Shown: positions 36,291 through 44,502 of the stretch, piece after piece
Layout: every line of letters starts with the position of its first letter
Numbering within the stretch: the first letter of the stretch is position 1
Assembly: GCA_963737705.1 (NCBI GenBank)
Contig: CAVTTP010000006.1
Coordinates: forward strand, 372,001 to 436,000
DNA: 64,000 bases
DNA from: PALSA-607 sp963737705
GTDB lineage: Bacteria > Actinomycetota > Actinomycetes > Acidothermales > Acidothermaceae
Direction: 5' to 3'
Program-made: the position numbers and the translations under genes
The notes under the pieces: model-generated
What the model was told of the DNA's origin: nothing
The model's input: the letters and a program-made list of their open reading frames with translations, nothing else
Databases searched by the model: none

Positions 36291-38891
36291 TCAGCCGGGT
36301 CCGATGTAGGCGGTCGATCCTGCCTGAGCAGCCAGATCGTCGAAATAGCTGGTGCCGGTCCACGTCGCAGTCGCTGCCGAGCCAATCGATACCTGGGTCA
36401 GAGCTGCCGTACCGGTATTACCGGTAACGGTGGAATATGCCGGATCGACCGGCGTCGTCGAATCCGCCGGGTAGTAGGCAGCGTTGATCGTCGCCGCAGT
36501 ACTCGATACCGAGATCGTCAACTCGATCCGATACCAGGTATTCGCCTGCAACGCGTGCGGGAACGTGGTGAGCGTCGTCCCGGCAGTGTTCTGGATGAAC
36601 AACTGGTTGGACGCCGACAGCTCGACCCTGGCCGCCGTCGCTGTCGAGTTCCGGATGTCCGCGAGCCGGATCACGCTGGCCGGGAGGCTTGGCCCTGGGT
36701 TGTAGTAGAAGCGGATCGCCATCGACGTCGCGCTGAAGCCGTTCCAGCCCACCAGGCTCGCCGTGCCCGACGAGCCCTTCAACGCGTATCCCAGGGCGCC
36801 GTGTGCAGCGGCCGCGGCGGAGAACACCAGTGTCGCCCCGCTGCCCTTGGCCAAAACGGTGAAGGCGTTGCCCGACGCACCCCCCGAGTTCGCGGCGGTC
36901 ACCGATGTTCCCGCGGTGCCGCCCTCTGCGGAGTTCGACTTCAGCGTCCCCGCGGTGGGCGTGACGGAGTTCGAGGGCAGCGAGGCGGCAGAAGGACCGA
37001 CCGCGTTGGTCGCGACAACGGTGAACGTGTAAACCGTGCCGTTGGTGAGTCCGGTGACGGTGGTCGACGTTGCACCGAGGGTACTCGCCGTCCCTCCGGC
37101 CGGGGTCGAGGTGACGGTGTAACTGAGGATCGGGCTCCCACCGTTAGACGTCGGCGCGGTCCAGGACACATTTGCCTGGGCATTACCCGCCGTCGCCGTC
37201 ACGCTGGTCGGAGCGCTCGGGACGGTCGGCGCCGCTGGGGTCACCGGATTCGACGGCGCAGAGGGAGCAGAGTCTCCGACGCCGTTGGTGGCGACGACGG
37301 TGAACGTGTACGTGGTTCCATCGGTCAAACCGTTCACGGTCGCTGATGTCGCGCCCACGGTCGTTGCGGTCAAACCGCCGGGATCCGACGTCACCGTGTA
37401 GCCCGTAATTGGACTTCCGCCGTTTGCGGGTGCGGTCCATGACACCGTCGCCGTCGTATCGCCCGCGCTAGCAGATACACCGGTCGGCGAGCCTGGCACG
37501 GTGGGATTCACCGGGGCGAACGAGAAAGCAATCAACGACTGATAGGTCGAACCGGTCGTGCCGTTCCAGTGCAGGAAAGCCCCGCCCATGTACACCGTTT
37601 CGGTGGCCTGGTCGACGTAGATCGCCTGGACTCCGTTGTTCCCGCCGTCCGCATTGCCTTGATTGCCGTTCACCCGCGGATCCCACGTCGTCGGAACGCC
37701 GTTCGTGTCCTCGAGTTGGATGCCGAAGTAGTTCGCCGACGTCGGATCGCCGGCACTCGCGGTGTTGTTGTGGTAACCCGCAACGGTCGTGTCTCCGACC
37801 GTTCCGATCCCTTGGCAATCGCCGAGCGTCGAGTAGTGCATCAGCCGGGCGCCGGTGTTGATGTCAAGCAGGAGGGCTTCGTTGGATGACAAGCCTGTCG
37901 GTGCGTGGCCACCGCTACCTGCCAACAACTCGCCGGCGTTAGGCCCCGGCGCCATGGAGATGATTTCCTCGCCGTCGTAAGCGCCGTACTGGCCAACTCC
38001 CGTGTTCGGGCGCAGGTGTGCATCGAACGCCGTTACGAGCGAACCATCGCTCGCATTGACCTTGACAAGGCCAGGGTGCGCCACACCGTCGTAGTTGTTG
38101 AACAAGCCGCCGACGAAGACATAGCCCTCGTCTTCGACGTAGCTCTCGTCTTCGAAGACACTGGCCACGTCGCCGCCCGAGACGCTTTTCGTCCAGATCG
38201 TCGCCGCGGTCGTTGGGTTCACTGCACGCACTGCGTTACCTATGCCGAGGTAGACCGCACCTGCATCAACCGCCAAGCCGCGCACCTTGGTGCCCGGCGC
38301 GGGATTCCATGAGGTCACGGCGTACGCCGCGGTGGGAATGCCGGTCGGGGCAAGACTGACCGCGTGCGCTCGGGAGACGCCCGCCCACGAGGTGAAGTCT
38401 CCGCCGACGTAAACGACGCCGTTCAAACTGCCGATCGACCGCACGTAGGTGTCAGTGCCGCCGCCCGGACTCCCGCCGTACAAAAAGGTGCCCGACGCTT
38501 CGTCGACGATCGCGAAGTTCGTCGCTGCGTGTGAAACGCCATCTGGTGTGTAGACCAGGCTGAAGTTGCCGCCGAACGCGAGATCGTTCGTGCCGTCTAT
38601 CTTGGTGATCGAGAGCAGGTCGCCGTTCGTGTGATCGAAGGCCAGCGGCGTCATGCTGATCGGTGTCGAGGCGGCTTGTGGTGTGACCAGTGTTCGAACC
38701 TGCGTGGTGCGCGTGCCCGGCGTCGGGCAGTCGTCAGAGGCGGGCAGCGGATTCATTGCCTTCGGTGCGTCGATCGCAGGGCATGCGGCCATAGCTACTG
38801 GCGCTGCAGCCGCGTAAGCCCCACCTGCGGTGGTGGCGATGATCGTGACTGTGGCAAGCCCGATGACGACCGGGCACATAACGCGGTGCAT
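36291..38891 (-). CDS. Secreted propeller-like/Fn3/LamG protein (paralogue of the 1955-aa protein)
   Basis: 866 aa from ATG 38891, preceded by GAGGGGGGAACGCG. It has a signal peptide (MHRVMCPVVIGLATVTIIAT...AYA). The mature start CPAIDAPKAMNPLPASDDCPTPG parallels CNAIDAPKSMNDMPMSADCATPG of the neighbour. A propeller-like region of about 470 residues is followed by two Fn3 modules and one C-terminal LamG-like module ending TWTGTSYFDDLAAQAGSTAYIGPG. It is clearly a tandem duplicate of the upstream-named gene with fewer modules. Both start sites share an unusual G6 ribosome site. Role unknown; surface or extracellular binding is likely. Confidence 0.9.
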   Translation of the reverse strand: MHRVMCPVVIGLATVTIIATTAGGAYAAAAPVAMAACPAIDAPKAMNPLPASDDCPTPGTRTTQVRTLVTPQAASTPISMTPLAFDHTNGDLLSITKIDGTNDLAFGGNFSLVYTPDGVSHAATNFAIVDEASGTFLYGGSPGGGTDTYVRSIGSLNGVVYVGGDFTSWAGVSRAHAVSLAPTGIPTAAYAVTSWNPAPGTKVRGLAVDAGAVYLGIGNAVRAVNPTTAATIWTKSVSGGDVASVFEDESYVEDEGYVFVGGLFNNYDGVAHPGLVKVNASDGSLVTAFDAHLRPNTGVGQYGAYDGEEIISMAPGPNAGELLAGSGGHAPTGLSSNEALLLDINTGARLMHYSTLGDCQGIGTVGDTTVAGYHNNTASAGDPTSANYFGIQLEDTNGVPTTWDPRVNGNQGNADGGNNGVQAIYVDQATETVYMGGAFLHWNGTTGSTYQSLIAFSFAPVNPTVPGSPTGVSASAGDTTATVSWTAPANGGSPITGYTVTSDPGGLTATTVGATSATVNGLTDGTTYTFTVVATNGVGDSAPSAPSNPVTPAAPTVPSAPTSVTATAGNAQANVSWTAPTSNGGSPILSYTVTSTPAGGTASTLGATSTTVTGLTNGTVYTFTVVATNAVGPSAASLPSNSVTPTAGTLKSNSAEGGTAGTSVTAANSGGASGNAFTVLAKGSGATLVFSAAAAAHGALGYALKGSSGTASLVGWNGFSATSMAIRFYYNPGPSLPASVIRLADIRNSTATAARVELSASNQLFIQNTAGTTLTTFPHALQANTWYRIELTISVSSTAATINAAYYPADSTTPVDPAYSTVTGNTGTAALTQVSIGSAATATWTGTSYFDDLAAQAGSTAYIGPG

Positions 38892-39064
38892 CGCGTTCCC
38901 CCCTCGGGAATGTCTGCGCGACACCAGGTCCCACCCGCCTGGGTCCGCGCGGCCATGCTACGTCGGAATCGACGCGATCCCAGGCGGCTCGCGTTGCGAA
39001 ATGCACTTCCGTCGCCCCTGTTTTCGTAATGCGCTGGCAATGTCGGAGCGGGCATGATCAGCGC

Positions 39065-39784
39065 GTGCGGATTCTGGTCGCCTCAGACCTGCACTACCGA
39101 TTGCCGCATTACGACTGGTTGGTCCGGGCTGCCGACGACGTCGACGTCGTGGCACTGGCCGGAGATCTCGCGGACGTCGTGAGTCCGGTGCCCTTCGGCG
39201 TACAAGTCGTCGTGCTCGAGCGCTACCTCGTCACGCTGGCCGCGCGCGCCACAGTGTTCGCCGCCTCGGGCAATCACGACCTCGACGGACCAGGCGACCT
39301 CGGTGAGCAGGTAGCGAGCTGGTTGCGCGACCTACGGCAAGACACGCTGCTGTGCGACGGCGCCTCGGTCGATCTCGACGGCATCCGCTTCACCGTCTGC
39401 CCCTGGTGGGACGGTCCGGCGACGCGCGACGCCGTCGGCGCCCAACTTGCCGCGGCGGCACTTGACCGTCCCGAAACCTGGATTTGGCTCTACCACGCGC
39501 CGCCGGCAAACACCGTGCTTTGCAACGACGGGCGCCGGGTGTTCCCTGACCACGAATTGGCAGCGTGGATCGAGCAATACCAACCCGAGCTGGTGATGTG
39601 CGGCCACATTCACCAAGCGCCCTGGGTCGACGGCGGGTCTTGGCACGCGCAACTCGGCAAGACATGGGTATTCAACGCCGGCAAGCAGATCGGCCCGATC
39701 CCTCCGCACATCACGATCGATACCGAGAGCGGGACGGCGGAGTGGTACGGGGTGTTCAGCTCCGAGACAGTGAACTGGCGCTAG
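39065..39784 (+). CDS. Metallophosphoesterase (calcineurin-like)
   Basis: 239 aa from GTG 39065, where the protein begins directly with the first metal motif VRILVASDLHYRLPHYD; an ATG at 39029 gives a non-conserved extension. The metal-binding blocks are in order: DLH, ALAGDLAD, ASGNHDLDG, LYHAPPA and MCGHIHQAPW. It hydrolyses phosphoester bonds with two metal ions. The substrate is unknown and neighbours do not help. It is divergent from the secreted Fn3/LamG gene and converges on a cNMP-fold gene. Confidence 0.92.
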   Translation: MRILVASDLHYRLPHYDWLVRAADDVDVVALAGDLADVVSPVPFGVQVVVLERYLVTLAARATVFAASGNHDLDGPGDLGEQVASWLRDLRQDTLLCDGASVDLDGIRFTVCPWWDGPATRDAVGAQLAAAALDRPETWIWLYHAPPANTVLCNDGRRVFPDHELAAWIEQYQPELVMCGHIHQAPWVDGGSWHAQLGKTWVFNAGKQIGPIPPHITIDTESGTAEWYGVFSSETVNWR

Positions 39785-39808
39785 CCAGATTCGTGTAGTG
39801 AACTGGCG

Positions 39809-40291
39809 CTAATACGCGTCGGGGTCGCGAGCGGAGCCGGCAGGCGGCGGCTTCGGGTGATGGTGCACCAGCACATCGAGAATCCCGTCGACCATACCGA
39901 GGTGGTCGTCGCGATCGGCGTACTGCTGCTTGACGTCAACGAGGTACTGGGTGAGGCCGTCGAGCCGCGCAGCGGTCACCCGCAAGACCGCCAGTGCGGC
40001 GCCGGGCTTGTCGCGAAGGAAGTCGAGCGGTTCGGCGATTGCGTACACCTCGACGTCCGATCTCGCTCGTACTGTCGCCGTCGCGACCTTGTCGAGGATC
40101 ACCGACATCTCCCCGAACACTGCCCCTGGGGAGTCAACGCGCGCGACCGCGACGCTGTCGCGCTCGACGCTCACGGATCCGGAGACGAGCACCAAGATGT
40201 CGTCGTGGCGGGTGCCCTCTTCAATCAGCACACCACCGGCCGGCACCGACCGCACCGGGAGGCCGGAGCAATACTCGAGGAGTTCGGTCAC
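39809..40291 (-). CDS. Cyclic-nucleotide-binding-fold protein lacking the phosphate-binding Arg
   Basis: 160 aa from GTG 40291, where homology starts (TELLEYCSGLPVRSVPAGG). The upstream open frame crosses a tRNA gene and is not coding. It has a CRP-like beta-roll (VLIEEGTRHDDILVLVSGSVSVERD; GAVFGEMSVILDKVATATVRA) and a helical C-terminus rich in Asp/His/Pro. The cassette reads FGEMSVILDKVATATV, with VA where PR is usual, so the Arg that holds the cyclic phosphate is missing. It may bind another ligand or act as a structural sensor. Confidence 0.85.
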   Translation of the reverse strand: MTELLEYCSGLPVRSVPAGGVLIEEGTRHDDILVLVSGSVSVERDSVAVARVDSPGAVFGEMSVILDKVATATVRARSDVEVYAIAEPLDFLRDKPGAALAVLRVTAARLDGLTQYLVDVKQQYADRDDHLGMVDGILDVLVHHHPKPPPAGSARDPDAY

Positions 40292-40335
40292 CGCGCCATT
40301 GTGTCGACTGGGAGCGCACCCGAACAATGCGCTGC

Positions 40336-40425
40336 TGGCGGAGGGCAAGGGATTCGAACCCTTGATGAGCTTGCACTCATAGCGGTTTTCAAGACCGCCG
40401 CCATCGGCCTCTAGGCGAGCCCTCC
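40336..40425 (-). tRNA. tRNA-Ser (UGA), with encoded CCA
   Basis: On the minus strand the acceptor GGAGGGC (from 40425) pairs with GCCCTCC ending at 40340. The discriminator G is at 40339 and CCA is encoded at 40338-40336. The anticodon stem GCGGT/ACCGC encloses CTTGAAA, giving anticodon UGA. A long variable arm (TGAGTGCAAGCTCA-type stem) and GGTTCGAATCC confirm a class II serine tRNA. Confidence 0.96.
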
Positions 40426-40511
40426 AGTCGATGAACTTACGGCACGCGCGACGCGCTGTGACGTCGGCGTAACAACCGCTGTCTAACGTCGGGCACCTCG
40501 GAGGTGTCCCG

Positions 40512-42344
40512 ATCACAGCCAACGATCCGATCCGACCGGACGCCGATCAGCTGGCCGGCCACATCATCGTGTGTGGCCTGGACGGCATTGGCGTCACGAT
40601 CGTCGAGCAGCTGCAGCGCTGTGGCCAGCAGGTCGTCGTCCTGGAGCAGTTCACGAAGGCGTCTCAGCTCCAGTCCGTTTCGGCTTGGACGACAGCTGTG
40701 GTGGGCTCGAAAGGCAGCCTTGCGCAGACGCTGCACGCGGCTGGTATCGCGACGGCGAGCGCGATCGTGTGCGTCGTCGCGCAGGACCTGCAGAACGTGC
40801 AGCTGGCGCTGCAGGCACGCCACATGAACCCGCTTGTCCGGGTCGTCTCGCAGCTCGGCAACAACGCAGTGCGCAGGGCGATGGCGGCCGACAACGGCCC
40901 GGGCGCAGTCATCGATGGTGCCTCCCTCGCGGCGCCCGCAATCGTTGAGGCTTGCCTGGGTCGACGGCTGCACGAGATGCAGTTCGGGACCACGACGTTT
41001 GTCGCCGCCACGGTTCCCGTCAGCGGCGGCACCCTGCGGTCGATGTTCGGCGATCTGGCGCCGGTCGCGGTCACCAGGAACGGGCTGGTATTCGCCTGCC
41101 CCGGTCGTGACTTCGTTACCGAGGCTGGCGACTTCGCGACGATGCTCGGCACACCTGACGAGCTCCGGATGCGTGGCATCGAGTTCGAGACTGAGCCGGC
41201 AGCACGTGAACGGCCGAAGCAAGGCTCGCGAATCCGCCAGCTTCCGAGCACGGTTCGAGCAGCCATCGGCGAATTCGATCCCGGCGTCTACCGCGCTCTC
41301 GGCGCGCTGGTCACGTTAGTGACGATCTCGACCGTGCTCCTGCACCTCGGCTACAGGAAGCCCGGCATGAGCGTGCTCGATGCGCTGTATTTCAGTGTCG
41401 AGACCGTCGCAACCGTCGGCTTCGGCGATTTCAGCTTCGCCAGCCAAGACCCCGCGCTGCGCATCTGGGCAATCTTCCTGATGCTCGCCGGCATCACCAC
41501 CACCGCCGTACTGATGGCGTACGTCGCCGACTTTCTCATCAGCCGCAGGCTCAATCATTCGATCGGACGTCGGCGGGCTCGCGGCATGTCGGGACACGTG
41601 ATCGTCGTCGGGCTCGGGGCGTTCGGCCTGCAGGTGGCGGCGCGCCTGCAGTCGGTCGGGAAACAAGTTGTCGTCATTGAGCGTGACGAGCGGAATCGCT
41701 TCCTGTCAGAAGCTGCTGATCTCGATCTGCCGATCATCTTCGGCGACGCGACGTCGACGGTGACGCTGGAAAGTGCGCGACTGCATCAAGCCGCGGCAAT
41801 CGCAATCCTGACCAGCAACGACATGGTGAACATCGAGACCGGCATCGCGGTGCGCGATCTGCTCGGCGACCAATGGACAGCCGGTTCGCTGCCGGTTGTG
41901 ATGCGGGTCTTCGACCAGTCACTGTCACACACGATCTCCGCCCGCTTTGGCTTCCAGAACATCCAGTCCATCGAGGAGATCACTGCGCCGTGGTTCGTCG
42001 CGGCCGCGCTGGGTCTCGAAGTGCTCGGGGCCTTCTCGGTTGCCCAGCAGCCGTTCACGATCGGCCGCCTGCCCATCGCCGCGGACGGCGCTCTGGTCGG
42101 CGTGGCGATGCAAGGGCTCTCTGCTAACACCAGGGTGATCGCGCTGCACCGGCGGGCAACAGGCGTCCTCGAGCATCCCCCGCGACGGGGGACCCGGTTC
42201 GAGGAAGGCGACATGGCCTACATCGTGGGTCCCAACGACGAGCTCATCGGGGTCCTGCGCGCCGCGACTGCACCCCCCACCGAGGCGAGCCAACCGGCGT
42301 CCAGCCAAATACGTCTCGACGGTGCCGTAGCCCTCGCCGAGTGA
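40512..42344 (+). CDS. Potassium channel with two RCK/TrkA-N units; non-standard start
   Basis: The continuous frame holds an N-terminal Rossmann/TrkA-N unit (HIIVCGLDGIGVTIVEQLQ), a C-domain, then two membrane helices around a selectivity filter (TVATVGFGDFSF). A second RCK unit follows (HVIVVGLGAFGLQVAARL, YIVGPNDELIGVLR). The first ordinary start is GTG 40569, inside the first beta strand (HII-V-CGLDG), which would truncate the fold. A perfect GGAGG at 40500-40504 is followed seven bases later by ATC at 40512, in frame, giving xTANDPIRPDADQLAGHIIVCG. Either ATC is used or an ATG was lost by error. Homologues are Castor/KtrA-like ion channels that respond to nucleotides or cations. Confidence 0.85.
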   Translation: MTANDPIRPDADQLAGHIIVCGLDGIGVTIVEQLQRCGQQVVVLEQFTKASQLQSVSAWTTAVVGSKGSLAQTLHAAGIATASAIVCVVAQDLQNVQLALQARHMNPLVRVVSQLGNNAVRRAMAADNGPGAVIDGASLAAPAIVEACLGRRLHEMQFGTTTFVAATVPVSGGTLRSMFGDLAPVAVTRNGLVFACPGRDFVTEAGDFATMLGTPDELRMRGIEFETEPAARERPKQGSRIRQLPSTVRAAIGEFDPGVYRALGALVTLVTISTVLLHLGYRKPGMSVLDALYFSVETVATVGFGDFSFASQDPALRIWAIFLMLAGITTTAVLMAYVADFLISRRLNHSIGRRRARGMSGHVIVVGLGAFGLQVAARLQSVGKQVVVIERDERNRFLSEAADLDLPIIFGDATSTVTLESARLHQAAAIAILTSNDMVNIETGIAVRDLLGDQWTAGSLPVVMRVFDQSLSHTISARFGFQNIQSIEEITAPWFVAAALGLEVLGAFSVAQQPFTIGRLPIAADGALVGVAMQGLSANTRVIALHRRATGVLEHPPRRGTRFEEGDMAYIVGPNDELIGVLRAATAPPTEASQPASSQIRLDGAVALAE

Positions 42345-42394
42345 AGGAATTACGTCCCCTCACGGCGAAAAACCCGACGTAATTGCTTCACTCG
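42338..42394. terminator. Long imperfect inverted repeat between convergent genes
   Basis: CGAGTGAAGGAATTACGTC (42338-42356) and GACGTAATTGCTTCACTCG (42376-42394) form 19-base arms with one central mismatch around a 19-base loop. The left arm includes the TGA stop of the channel gene. The stem works in both directions and separates the channel gene (plus) from the GntR gene (minus), so a bidirectional terminator is the simplest reading. Confidence 0.7.
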
Positions 42395-42455
42395 ACGGGA
42401 TGGCGCGGCGTCCGCTGGATCGCTCGGCGACCGCCTGGTCGGCTGCGGGGCGGCT

Positions 42456-43229
42456 TTATCTGCTTGACTTGGTCTTGCCGCCACGGCCCTTGGCACTGCC
42501 CTTGCGCGGCGTAGTCCAGGCCGCGTCGGCAGCACCGGCTGGCGGCCCATCCGGCGCTTCACCGCCAGCAAACGTGTACAGGCGCTCGCGTGTCAGCCGG
42601 TAGTGATCCACCACAGCCGCGACGGCGGCGTCGACATCCCGCGCCTGAATCGCATCGGCGATGCTCTTGTGCATGAGATCGGGTGGGCTGAGCTCGAGCG
42701 CGTGGTTCATCCGGACCGCGAGGCGAATCAGCATGTCGCACTGAGCCAGCACCTGCTCGTAGTAGGCGATCATGCGGGTGTTGCCGGCAACCTTGAGGAT
42801 CTCGCGATGGAATTCATAGTCGGCGGACCAGCGATCGGCGTTCGTGGCATCTGCTGAGTGCCACAGGCGCATCGAGGTGTCATAGAGGGAGGCGAACGTC
42901 GCGAGGTCCTCGCGGGTCGCACGCCGGATCGCCTCACCGATCGCGAAACTCTCCAGCGCCTGGCGCAGGTCGTAGACCTCTACGAGGTCGCCGAAGTTCG
43001 GGACCGAGACCAGTGTGCCTCGACGAGGAAGGTCGATCACGAGGCCTTCTCGGGCGAGCTCGCGAAGCGCCTCCCGGATTGGTCCGCGACTCACACCGAA
43101 CTGGTCAGCGAGCTCCGTTTCGCGCAGCTTGTCGCCAGGAACCAGCTCGCCATTGATGATCGCCTCTCGAAGCTGAGACACGACCGCCTCGAATAGCTTC
43201 GGAGACTGGACCTTGACCACGCTTGTCAT
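42456..43229 (-). CDS. GntR family regulator, FCD type
   Basis: 257 aa. A winged helix-turn-helix (LREAIINGELVPGDKLRETE; LADQFGVSRGPIREALRELA) is followed by an all-helical FCD ligand domain (DLRQALESFAIGEAIRRAT; DYEFHREILKVAGN; HKSIADAIQARD), with the His residues that bind a metal in sugar-acid or dicarboxylate sensors. The C-terminal tail is Lys/Arg-rich. Its recognition helix is almost identical to that of the second GntR protein at 61.5 kb. A candidate operator lies 31 bp before its start. It sits at the end of a compact minus-strand catabolic operon and probably controls it. Confidence 0.93.
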   Translation of the reverse strand: MTSVVKVQSPKLFEAVVSQLREAIINGELVPGDKLRETELADQFGVSRGPIREALRELAREGLVIDLPRRGTLVSVPNFGDLVEVYDLRQALESFAIGEAIRRATREDLATFASLYDTSMRLWHSADATNADRWSADYEFHREILKVAGNTRMIAYYEQVLAQCDMLIRLAVRMNHALELSPPDLMHKSIADAIQARDVDAAVAAVVDHYRLTRERLYTFAGGEAPDGPPAGAADAAWTTPRKGSAKGRGGKTKSSR

Positions 43230-43259
43230 TACGCACTCCCCGTTTAGCGCTCACCCTGT

Positions 43260-43279
43260 GCAAACATCCTACTGTTTGC
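43260..43279. promoter_or_regulatory. Candidate GntR operator, site A
   Basis: GCAAAC-ATCCTACT-GTTTGC is a perfect 6-bp inverted repeat with an 8-base core, 31 bp upstream of the GntR start. It shares its geometry and ACTGT edge with six other intergenic sites of this island. Autoregulation is the likely use. Confidence 0.55.
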
Positions 43280-43335
43280 GTGTTACGGGCCGATCACGCC
43301 GATAGGTTCGACCCTGAGCGCGTGTTGTGCGCGCG

Positions 43336-43764
43336 TCAAGACGCCAGATGCCAGCCCTTGCTCGCGTCGACGATGTTCCATTTCGCCATCTCTTCGCTGA
43401 CGCCAGGCATGGCCCCCATCGCTCCACCGATACACCAGAAGATCTCGAAGACGTCGGTGTCGGAGAAGTTGTGCACCCGGTGCTTCTTGGTGGCCGGAAT
43501 GTTGATGACGTTGCCCGCACTCATGACGTACCGGACGCCCTCGAGGATGAGTTCGGCCGAGCCGCGGACCACGTAGTACACCTCGTCGAACGGGTGCGCG
43601 TCTTCGTGAATCGTCGTTCCAGGGGATACCCACACGAGACCGGCGCACAGGTTCTTGGCGCCGACAGGTTCGGCCACCATCACGACGTCGCGCATGCCGC
43701 CGTCCGGAGACTCCAACAGCGACTCCGTCGCCAGCGTCCGGATCGGATTGTCGTCGACTGCCAT
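43336..43764 (-). CDS. Cupin domain protein
   Basis: 142 aa from ATG 43764 (AGAGGA upstream; an in-frame GTG precedes it). It is a single conserved beta-barrel with HEDAHPFDEVYYVVRGSAELI and the second cupin block VINIPATKKHRVHNFSD, giving the usual His/Glu metal site. Cupins of this kind occur in sugar-acid operons as isomerases or lyases, such as KdgF-like enzymes acting on unsaturated uronates. Here it lies between RraA and GntR in the same direction. Exact chemistry unknown. Confidence 0.85.
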   Translation of the reverse strand: MAVDDNPIRTLATESLLESPDGGMRDVVMVAEPVGAKNLCAGLVWVSPGTTIHEDAHPFDEVYYVVRGSAELILEGVRYVMSAGNVINIPATKKHRVHNFSDTDVFEIFWCIGGAMGAMPGVSEEMAKWNIVDASKGWHLAS

Positions 43765-43824
43765 CACTTCATCCTCTCGATTAGGCGTTTCTTTCGTTAC
43801 CGACGAGCAACTCCTGGTGGGCGG

Positions 43825-44502
43825 TCAGTGCGTGAAGTCCCGGCGCAATGCTTCGTAGTCAAAGTCCTCGGCGTGAATCCGCCGCTGCATGGCGTCTTCC
43901 TTGTCGAGCACAGCCTGCGCAGCCACGGCCACCGAGGGTGCGATCTCTTCGGGCACCGAGACAATGCCGTTGTGGTCGCCGTGCAAGATGTCACCAGTCG
44001 CAATCGTCAGACCGGCGACCTCCACCGGCTCGCCCACCTCGATGATCCGGCCCGTGCCGTGTGATGCAACGTTGCCGCGGGCAAAGATCTGAAAGCCCGG
44101 AGCCCGCCACCGCACGATGTCGAGGTCGCGGGCCGCGCAGGAGGTCACGATGCCGACCGCGCCGATGCGTTGCAGCATCGCGGAGACGAGATCACCGGCC
44201 AGGCAGGTCTTCTCGGGCTCCGGACCGGTCTGCGCGCATACGACGATGACTGGCACGTCGAGATCCCGGATGCGGTTGAACAGGTCCGGCAGCAAGTTGG
44301 GCTTGTTGGGTGCCTCCGCCGAACTCTCCATACGGCAGGTGACCGCGACGCCGGCGATCGGGCGCAAGTCCGGGTACATGCAACGCAGGGTCAGATCGGT
44401 GAACCCGTCCGTGCGTCGTCGCACGTTGAACGACTCGATCGCGTTCGACACCGTGGCAGCGTCGTAGCGAATCAGATCGGCGAACACGTTGCGGTCAAGC
44501 AT
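43825..44502 (-). CDS. RraA-like / 4-hydroxy-4-methyl-2-oxoglutarate aldolase family protein
   Basis: 225 aa. Family blocks are RYDAATVSNAIESF, a central IVVCAQTG region, GAVGIVTSCAARDLDIVR (containing the substrate-binding R-D pair), and GDILHGDHNGIVSVPEEIA. Members include the HMG/CHA aldolase, oxaloacetate decarboxylase and the RNase E regulator RraA. The enzymatic role is more likely here given the catabolic setting. It overlaps the upstream Ldh-type gene by eight bases. It could cleave or decarboxylate a 2-oxo acid made in the pathway. Confidence 0.85.
   Translation of the reverse strand: MLDRNVFADLIRYDAATVSNAIESFNVRRRTDGFTDLTLRCMYPDLRPIAGVAVTCRMESSAEAPNKPNLLPDLFNRIRDLDVPVIVVCAQTGPEPEKTCLAGDLVSAMLQRIGAVGIVTSCAARDLDIVRWRAPGFQIFARGNVASHGTGRIIEVGEPVEVAGLTIATGDILHGDHNGIVSVPEEIAPSVAVAAQAVLDKEDAMQRRIHAEDFDYEALRRDFTH

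Noticed and set aside
40292..40522. Upstream extension of the cNMP-fold gene at 39.8-40.3 kb
   Set aside because: The extension would read through tRNA-Ser. Homology begins at the GTG at 40291.
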